In this document: positions 57,256-64,000 of the stretch, in pieces
How positions within the stretch are numbered: the first letter of the stretch is position 1
Layout: each line of letters opens with the position of its first letter
Position numbers and translations under genes: made by a program
Assembly: GCA_030867875.1 (NCBI GenBank)
Contig: JAOWCC010000655.1
Span: forward strand, 9,694,269-9,758,268
Origin: Actinernus sp. WN-2022
Lineage: Eukaryota; Cnidaria; Anthozoa; Actiniaria; Actinernidae
Direction of reading: 5' to 3'
DNA: 64,000 bases
Notes under the pieces: generated by a model
Databases searched by the model: none
What the model was told of the DNA's origin: nothing
The model's input: the letters and a program-made list of their open reading frames with translations, nothing else

Positions 57256-57540
57256 TGATGAGGGGGCCGCCCATACTTCGCTTTAGTGCTATGCTCTGGA
57301 TTATTCAGCGAATAAAAAAGTCCATATAAAAGAGTAGTCGGTTTCTGGGACTAGACTAACCTATCACGCTAGTTTTCCAAATATAGTACTTTTTATTGAC
57401 TGATCGTGAATTTTGTTTTGGGTTTTGATTGATTCAAATGATCGCATGTAAAGTACCTTAATCTATTAAAACTGTAGTGTTCGATACTTTCACAGGATTT
57501 TATGTAATTACGAGGTTAATGATATTCTTTCTCATCATTG

Positions 57541-57790
57541 CACTATTAATAAAAATAAAAATAAAAATTGAGGTCATGACCGTGTTGGAGCTTGAGAGCC
57601 AATGCAAACTCCAAGTCTTAGTGTGGAAGGCAGCTCTAATAGCTTAAAATATAGGAAAAGAATAAATAAAACTGAGAAAGAAGAACAAGAATTAAAACAA
57701 ATTGTTACTGGCTGGTGTAGGAATCGAACACCAAACCGTTCGATTAGAAGCGCACGCTCTACACCACTTTACCATAGAACCGATTTACTT
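57541..57790 (-). mobile_element. tRNA-derived SINE, minus strand
   Basis: On the minus strand an A box (TGGTGTAGAGC) at about 57760 and a B box (GTTCGATTCC) at about 57722 have tRNA-like spacing, with CTTCTAA between them in the anticodon position. The acceptor stem does not close, so a working tRNA is unlikely. The unit ends in TTTTTATTTTTATTTTTATT, a simple tail typical of SINEs. Confidence 0.6.
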
Positions 57791-58475
57791 GTTGACCTTG
57801 AATTTCAAAATAAGGTATATATGTATAAGTTCTGAGCCCGTGAACTTTCATGCACATACTTTCATGCATGCATCGGTATGTATACACATGCCTAAAGGCT
57901 TGTGTGTATACTGAAAAATCAAGGTACCAGCATTTCATGATTATAGTATGTAATAGTCTGTATGTGTCGGGAGTGTGTATTATTTATGGATTTGGGGAGT
58001 TGGCTAAATCATAGGGGGGCAAAACAAATTTAAGTGCTTTTATAGGGGGGGGGGGGGGGTCATTAAATATTTTACCTGATTTTAACTGAAAATGTAATGA
58101 AATTGTTGTTATAGTCCCAAGCTACTGTTTAGTCTCCAGAACACAGGAAACCAGCGTTTTAGAGAGCAGTCAAATCTCAAATATTTGGCTCGGGCCTTCG
58201 GCCTCGTTGCCTTAGCTTACCTTATTTTGACATTTGTTTCTGTCATAAGCTGTAAGGTTTTGATACATTTGGCCTTGTTATCGCGAAACTTTATACAAGT
58301 ACCCCTTCCTCCATTCATGGCACACTTACCTTGGCACTGCACTTGGCTTTGTTATTACGGGTTCTTGGTTAGTAAAAGGAAAAAGTAAACACCGACAGCG
58401 ACCATTTTACGAATCAAGAGAGTAAATTAAACTTTCATTTTCTCCGGCCTGATGCTCACAGATGTTTACTTCGCC
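57791..58475. other. Non-coding spacer with poly-G tract
   Basis: A run of about 14 G lies at 58046-58060. No gene supported; the 67-codon frame at 58185 has no start context or domain. Confidence 0.5.
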
Positions 58476-59217
58476 CAACCTCGTCCCCAGGGTCTTCTCG
58501 GTCAGATCCAAGATGGCGGCTACTCCGAGAGAAGACCCTGGTAAAGGCTGAACTGTCACGTATTCTGATTGGCTCTTCGATTATTACGCAAGGGTTGTTC
58601 TAACAATGCTTTTTATTGGCCAAACGGACTGAGTCCAGAGAGATGAACTTGTATATAGTTTAGATTGCTCAAATTGTATCAATAAAACGATTTTAAATAA
58701 CCTTAAAACACGTTGTGTAGATAGAGCAATAGATGAAGTGCATTACTGGGTAGTTTTCTGGTAAGTTTCATCAGTGGGAAAGCCAGGAGAAGCCGTTAAA
58801 CCTGAACATGTGCTATCGATCGCTTCGCTTCAACGCTAACGGAAAAAGAACGGCTTTTTAAGATTATCTTCTAGCTTAGATACATCCTGGTGGCTTTGTG
58901 ATACCTTTCCACTAGTTCTGTATCCAAGTAAACTCCATTTCGAGCTATTTAGTAGACCTGTTTTCACTGCATCGTTCGCCGCATGGAAATACCGTTAATC
59001 TCTTCTCGCTCACTCCGGATTGGGATACCTATGGTTTGTACACGTCAGGAACTATTCCCATATTTAGCTTGGCCGTCATATTAGATCGCCAAATCACGTG
59101 ACAAAATACTCCCAAAATCTGGGAGTATTTGATCACGTGATCCAGCCTTTACCAGGGTCTTCTCTCGGAGTAGCCGCCATCTTGGATCTGACCGAGAAGA
59201 CCCTGGGGACGAGGTTG
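58476..59217. mobile_element. DNA transposon remnant, 742 bp, CAACCTCGTCCCCAGGG ends, 9 bp duplication
   Basis: About 78 bp of inverted ends starting CAACCTCGTCCCCAGGGTCT, each able to fold on itself (GGGTCTTCTCGG / CCGAGAGAAGACCC). The flanks share TACTTCGCC (58467-58475 and 59218-59226). The end sequence is familiar from widespread animal MITEs; 8 bp would say hAT, 9 bp fits Mutator, and the ninth base could be chance. The interior has no transposase. Confidence 0.85.
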
Positions 59218-60855
59218 TACTTCGCCTGCAACAATGGAGCCATAAGCACTCTAACTATGTTAATAAACTTCCATCAACACTCGATTGATAACGAAGAGTT
59301 CATTTCCGTGTTTTGCTGACATACAAACAAATGACAAAGGTGAGTAGAAGGGCGATTTTCTACTTCACATCCGAGCAGAGGGAATCGCGCGCGAGGCGAA
59401 AACAATAGAAGCATCGGTTTCATGAAAATCAAAACAAAAACAGAGGCGCGCAAAGCGTAATGGTCCGTCATGGGTCTTTAAAGCTCCCAAAACATTACAT
59501 TTCATATCGACATAAATATTTTTAAAATTTGTTGTTGTGACGTAATGGACATTTCGCAGTTAGGCAATTACGTGGTTGTATTGGGTGGAAAAACACCATT
59601 TATTTATTTAAAGCCTTTTACAAGATCGGTATTGTTATTAACGAAACCTATTTTTAAAGTTATTTCCACCTCCAATCAATTGTCGATCTTTCTAAAACTG
59701 CGTTTTTGAAGATAGCTCCTTCAGCAGCAGCCATGCCAAGGCCTTTACCATGGGAATCACGAGCTCAATTCAGTCTTTTATGAAGTATTATATCAGCAAC
59801 AACAGCACGTAACTGTTAGCTGCAAAAGGCCTTTGCAACCCAAGAATAAACAAGTATATAATGATTCGCTACTGCTCGTTTATTACATTATACATAATGT
59901 ATACAGCTGCAATCATGTGCCCTAAATGTTTGAGTGGGTGTCACAGCTAAGAAACATACGTGTTCCGCTCAGCCAGAAATAACAGCTTTTTTGTCACGCT
60001 ACGCATTTTTAACACTACAAATCGCTTATACTGTAATACTAAATACTTTAATCTAAATATCATAGGCCAGCAAGCATTCGTAGCTTACAGCAGAAAATGT
60101 TCTTGTTTCAGTTTAAGATTAAACAACTCAGTATATTTGGTTTCTACTAAAACGATTAGACTAACTCCGAGTGTCAACTATCAGCCATAGGAACTCGAAC
60201 TTTTGATCGTGACTGCGAAGGCCTGGATCAGAGAACAATGTTCAGGAAAACAGAGATTTGCTCATTCCTCATGCCATGCAAACAAAACTTGGCAAGTATA
60301 CCGGTTCGATCATGGTGCTTAATATATCTGAATTTTTTTTATCACGGAAATCGTTTTAAGGGTGTTCCTTAATTGTCCAAAATGCGGGCGTTTAAGTGAA
60401 AATGGGGTGGTTATAGAACGAACTTCTTTCTGCAATTAATTCTATATGTTCTTTAAGCATGTCTACGACAACAAGTCCTGCTCGGAATGGTTCTTCATCT
60501 TACGTGTATATTAGCTGAAACAAGTATGTTGCTATGTTAACGGTTCCCAAACAAGTCTGTGCTATCCTCATGTAATTTCGCAAAGGCTCTATATGCCCCA
60601 TTTCGTGAAAAAGGAACTTCTTATAGTGCTCCCTTAAATTTGGTTACCATGACAACTAAACACTTAAAGCCGTTTCAGGCGTTTCATCCTACAGCCAAAT
60701 TTTGGTTGTTGCAGCTGTAGAAATTACCGAGTAATGAATGAAATGCATAGTTAAATTAAACTCCAAATTACCATATATTTACCAAATCCAAGGCCTTAAC
60801 ATGCTTGTTTGTGACTCAGTACTTCCTGTAAAAACTAGTGTTGATCAGTGCTTAA
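59218..60855. other. Non-coding stretch
   Basis: No supported gene. Short frames (65-76 codons) are AT-rich and lack domain patterns. Confidence 0.5.
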
Positions 60856-61284
60856 AGTGCAACTAACCCCTTTTGCATTTTTTATACATATGAATCTTTG
60901 AAAGCTTTTGGGTACTTCTGCGAATAAATTTTTGGCTTACATAGAATACTCTATGTTCTATGCTTGTTTGAAATGGTGAAACTGATTTGACCTTTTCTGA
61001 CCCATGACCGCGTAAGAAAAAGACTGGGTCGATTCTTGATCTTACGTCACCTCATTAATGCATTATTCTCCATGTCGCCTTTCTATCACAACAACATCGA
61101 TATATAGATAATATACACAGTCTGTGAGTTGCTAGTAAAGAAAACAGTTATTTTAGACAAGCTGCTAAATATTTATTCAAATTATTGCAAAGTGGAATGA
61201 ATTAGATGACGTAATATCAAGAATCGACTCAAAACCTTTCAAAGATTCATATGTATAAAAATTGCAAAAGGGGTTAGGTGCACA
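60856..61284. mobile_element. TTAA-flanked MITE, 429 bp
   Basis: The inverted ends read GTGCAMCTAACCCCTTTTGC followed by TTTTTATACATATGAATCTT and TGAAAG. TTAA flanks both sides (60852-60855 and 61285-61288), as in piggyBac or Kolobok families. GACTGGGTCGATTCTTGAT and its inverted counterpart extend the stem. Non-coding. Confidence 0.85.
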
Positions 61285-61369
61285 TTAACATGCTTGAGCT
61301 CGTAGACTAATTGTTAAATAGTGGGCGGTTGAGTAGCGAAACATATTTTCTCTCGGAGTTTGCGCAATA

Positions 61370-62041
61370 CTCAAGCATGTTAATGCCTGGTTTATTCAGC
61401 AAATCTGTTAAAACACTCTAAATTCGCTAACTTTGTCATTTTCAATGAAATGCCATAGAAATCGGTAATTAGGCAGCAATCATATGTCTTAACATTTTAA
61501 GTTGGTGTTTTGGTGGTCATGTGACCTTAAGGCTGATAAAACAAAGAACTCAAAATGGGCCGGTCACAGTGCATATTTAAAGTAACGATTTCTGGCTTAT
61601 CTGATTACACATCTCGTTGTCTCTCAAGCTCATTCTGGAATGGTTGACATTTTGCCATTGTAGGTGAGAAAATTGGGGAAAACTGGTTCCAAGAACAGTT
61701 CACGTGACCTGTTTTCTCTATTGTTGCCTTAACAGTCTATCAGGGTCATCCATTCCAAACAGATCTTTAGAAACAACTAGAAGTGTAATCAGATACGCAA
61801 TAAATCGTTACTTTAAAAATGCACTGTGACCGGCCCATTTTGAGATGAAATTTCCAGATTTTGTAATCACGTGGTTGGTCACGTGATAGACATTTTACAA
61901 CAAAATCTGCTCATACGACTCAGAACGCTGAGATTAGTGATATCCACAGTTTTATTTTAATTCGGGCAGACAAGCCACTCTACTCAATAAAATAGCTTTA
62001 ACCTCGATTTCATGCTCAAACCATGCCTTAACATGCTTGAG
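61370..62041. mobile_element. MITE, 672 bp, second copy of the CTCAAGCATGTTAA family
   Basis: The inverted ends CTCAAGCATGTTAATGCCTG are flanked by TA (61368-61369 and 62042-62043). It is the same family as 40646-41327. It is split by a nested element at 61549-61844. Partial end copies also lie at about 60794-60810 and 61285-61300. Confidence 0.8.
61549..61844. mobile_element. Nested MITE, 296 bp
   Basis: CTCAAAATGGGCCGGTCACA plus GTGCATWTTTAAAGTAACGA recurs inverted, ending CCCATTTTGAG. It lies in the centre of the CTCAAGCATG-type element. No clear target duplication; it could also be the inner stem of that element. Confidence 0.75.
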
Positions 62042-63054
62042 TAGTCCGTGATTTTTGTTTATATCATTTAACCATGAGACTGCAATCTTCTTTCAAATAT
62101 CAATTGATCATGACGTCAAGAAACCCCATGAACAAATAGTCGACGTCTTGTTGAGCACAAGCAACTAGTTTTTCTTACCTAGCGATTGACTAAATTGAGA
62201 ACATAGGCGAAAAGAAGCAGTTTTATCTTCGAAATGTGGCGACCCGAAATCGGTGGTTCTACCACTTTCGGTAAAACGAAAGTGGTAGAGGAGCAACTGA
62301 AGCAATTTTACTAAAACGTATGTGATTATTTAAAGAGTTTGGTGTGTTTTTTTAACTCGAAACTCTTGTCAAATGAGAGCAAGCTTAAGTTCATAATACT
62401 TTATTTTGATATTTTATGATGATATTGGTCTTCGCGCATCAGTTACCAAGGTTTCTTAGTTTGAAGAAATCCAGGATGAGTCTTTGTTCGTTGCAAATTG
62501 GGTAGTGGACGGGTGAACACAGTAACCGTTCTTCTTATTCTGGAGAGACTTCGACGGAAGTCTGTGAAATGAAATGTTATGAATATGTTAATATTTGCCA
62601 CTCAGTCGGGAAAATATTATGTCCCAAAGTGGGAAGACTAGAATGACCAGGATCACAAACTATTAGTAATCAATAATCAGTATTTTAACCGTTTCTTTCT
62701 TTAATTTCTTATAATGCGCTTAATTACCTTAGATCTTCAAAAGCTAACCTACTTATTGTCGCAACACGTCACTTTTACAGCATTAATTAATGATCAAGCT
62801 AAGACATGAACTGAGAAAGCTAGAAAAGCAATATCAGGTAAACCTAGAACTTCCTAGGATTTCCAAGCCTGCATAATGGTTTCAAAAGAAACCTTGCGAT
62901 TTCCTAGGATTTTCTAGGATACCGCGATCAACTTCAAATGTGCGAATTCACACCTATTCGTATCAATGGGACTTTTTGGGATTTTCTAGGATTTTGTAGG
63001 AAATCTTAGGATATCCAAAAAGTCTGGGATTTCAGTTCGCAAGGGTAAGGAACC
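62042..63054. other. Non-coding stretch with a hairpin and a CCTAGGATTT repeat
   Basis: A perfect 12 bp stem (CTACCACTTTCG / CGAAAGTGGTAG) lies at 62259-62288. At 62849-63015 the words TTTCCTAGGATTTTCTAGGA recur several times in a diverged minisatellite. No gene. Confidence 0.55.
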
Positions 63055-63425
63055 TAGATTTAATGAAAATAGCTATCATGGTGGTAGAGTTTTTCTGTTT
63101 GTAGTCCTAGGCTATGAAATAAGCTACCTGCTTCTCTTAGGGGATGTAATAATGCTTCTAAATTTAAGAGCAAACTGAAGACACACTTGTTTAAACAGCC
63201 TATAACGTGTAGGGTGGTAATATTTTGTTAGTTATTTATATGAAGTTGTAGATTTCAGATTTTATGATCGATATGTAAATTTTATGACCAATGTAAAATG
63301 TTATGATTGATATGTAAATTTTATGACCAATGTAAAGCGCTTAGATCTATTTGTTATTAGCGCTATGTATATATAAGCTTTAAAATATTATTAATATCAT
63401 TATTAATCGTTATCTAACCCGGCCT
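63055..63425 (+). mobile_element. LINE 3' end (CR1/L2 type), 5'-truncated
   Basis: At about 63110-63210 a frame reads RL-stop-NKLPASLRGCNNASKF then KSKLKTHLFKQP, the C-terminal signature LWNxLP...FKxxLKTHLF of CR1/L2-like ORF2, with Trp changed to TGA. The 3' UTR follows, with a duplicated ATTTTATGAYCRATRTAAA word and AAAGCGCTTAGA / TAGCGCTATGTA, as often found in L2-type tails. Confidence 0.75.
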
Positions 63426-63647
63426 ACCGTTTATATTTCGAAACGTCAAGAGGGCAAAAGTCAACCAAGAGAAGGTATGTGTTCCTAGAAGGATCTTTCC
63501 CTAGCACAACCAGAAAAAAAACAACGGTTACAAAATAAATATCCATACTTTATTTTTGGATGTGATCTGAAATACACCTCGATGGTTTAGGATGCTTTGT
63601 ATTATTGCTGTATAAATGATATTTTACATTCAACATTGTCATCTCAC

Positions 63648-63857
63648 CTTCAGGACAAACGAATTTTCCACTGCACTTGTGGTGGATAACACCATCAGCA
63701 TCGAGTACAAAGTTCATGTAGGGTTGGCTACATTTGGCGTCTGCCCTCTTTAAAATCAACGCGTGAGTGAAATTTTTGTTGTCCTCAGCAGGGTTGCAGT
63801 TGCCGCTTTTTGGTTGAACGCAGTATCCACCAGCACTCCTGATTGGGCTCTCTAAAG
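63648..63857 (-). CDS. Internal exon of an extracellular protein with ricin-like cysteine repeats
   Basis: On the minus strand the exon begins after TTATCCAG at 63857 and ends GAAG|GTGAGA at 63648. It codes for ALESPIRSAGGYCVQPKSGN, then CNPAEDNKNFTHALILKRAD, AKCSQPYMNFVLDADGVIHH and KCSGKFVCPEG. The order G-G-x-C-V-x-P, then L-V/I-L, C, F-x-x-D-x-x-G-x-I-x-H and C-S-G-K-x-V-C-P resembles the beta-trefoil-like repeats of cnidarian lectin-type secreted proteins. One cysteine pair probably bonds within the repeat. Earlier exons would lie beyond the right edge of the window; a following exon to the left was not found. Gene identity unknown. Confidence 0.6.
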
Positions 63858-64000
63858 CTGGATAACAATTTAGTAAAATGCTAAATATATCATTCATTAT
63901 AAGATTCCTATTTTAACAAAGGATATATATAGTTATTACTTTATTGTTATAATTAGTAACAATAAAGTAATATGATTATATGAATATATAACATCAAACG

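Larger units (their letters stand above)
53850..57264. mobile_element. E3: candidate 3.4 kb transposon with GTATAC-word arrays at both ends
   Basis: The left end CCCTCATCAAATTGAAGTAT is repeated inverted ending TTTGATGAGGG at 57264. Just inside lie arrays of AAGTATACTT words: about 53870-54225 on the left and 56950-57255 on the right, with AAGTACATTTGAAGTATACT variants on the right. A second array of ATGTGAAA/TTTCACAT words fills 54260-55000 and recurs to 55250. No transposase frame is seen; the longest frames (56462-56852, opposite strands) overlap each other. Flanks (GTACCG| and |GGCCGC) give no clear target duplication. The architecture parallels E1. Confidence 0.6.

Noticed and set aside
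57705..57790. A functional tRNA with a TCT anticodon
   Set aside because: A and B boxes fit, but the acceptor stem does not close and a SINE tail follows.
62259..62288. A rho-independent type terminator
   Set aside because: A clean stem, but no U-tract, and such terminators are not expected in an animal nuclear genome.

Overview
The window looks like intergenic and transposon-rich DNA from an animal nuclear genome, most probably an anthozoan cnidarian such as a stony coral or sea anemone. It is AT-rich, has GT-AG introns, no operons and no long uninterrupted genes. It is packed with inverted-repeat DNA transposons, LINE fragments, tRNA-derived SINEs and satellites. The organism call is inference, from a KIAA1958-like Crypton-derived recombinase, a ricin-like cysteine repeat exon and many short foldback elements; no species marker was identified.

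Layout. 1-3.9 kb: first coding exon of a single-pass membrane protein (minus strand), a TA-flanked MITE and a broken unknown gene. 4.66-8.74 kb: inverted-repeat elements side by side, with others nested inside. 9.17-10.6 kb: a three-exon THAP-domain pseudogene whose third exon holds a 134 bp retroelement tail with an 8 bp target duplication. 13.2-15.96 kb: a palindrome-bearing satellite, degenerate on the left and regular (114-119 bp) on the right. 17.02-29.70 kb: a candidate 12.7 kb DNA transposon (E1) with ends reading CCCTTAC and GATAG/CTATC arrays at both ends. 30.8-31.15 kb: a SINE. 32.0-36.9 kb: pieces of two LINEs, the first split by a TTAA-flanked element with a decayed transposase. 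37.0-38.0 kb: a second, nonsense-bearing copy of the membrane-protein exon. 39.68-48.75 kb: a second, inverted and truncated copy of E1 (E2), carrying a tyrosine-recombinase pseudogene and several MITEs. 48.77-52.1 kb: foldback hairpins, a 21 bp minisatellite, a composite 45 bp satellite and a near-perfect 178 bp palindrome. 53.85-57.26 kb: a second array-ended element (E3) with CCCTCATC ends and GTATAC-word arrays. 57.5-63.4 kb: a SINE, five MITEs and a LINE 3' end. 63.65-63.86 kb: one exon of a secreted or extracellular gene that continues past the right edge.

E1 and E2 act as internal controls for each other. Where one carries an insertion the other shows the empty site, which fixes element boundaries and target duplications exactly. 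The strongest candidates for something undescribed are E1/E2 and E3: large elements with short CCCT-type ends and dense subterminal arrays of short palindromic words, with no transposase recognised inside.
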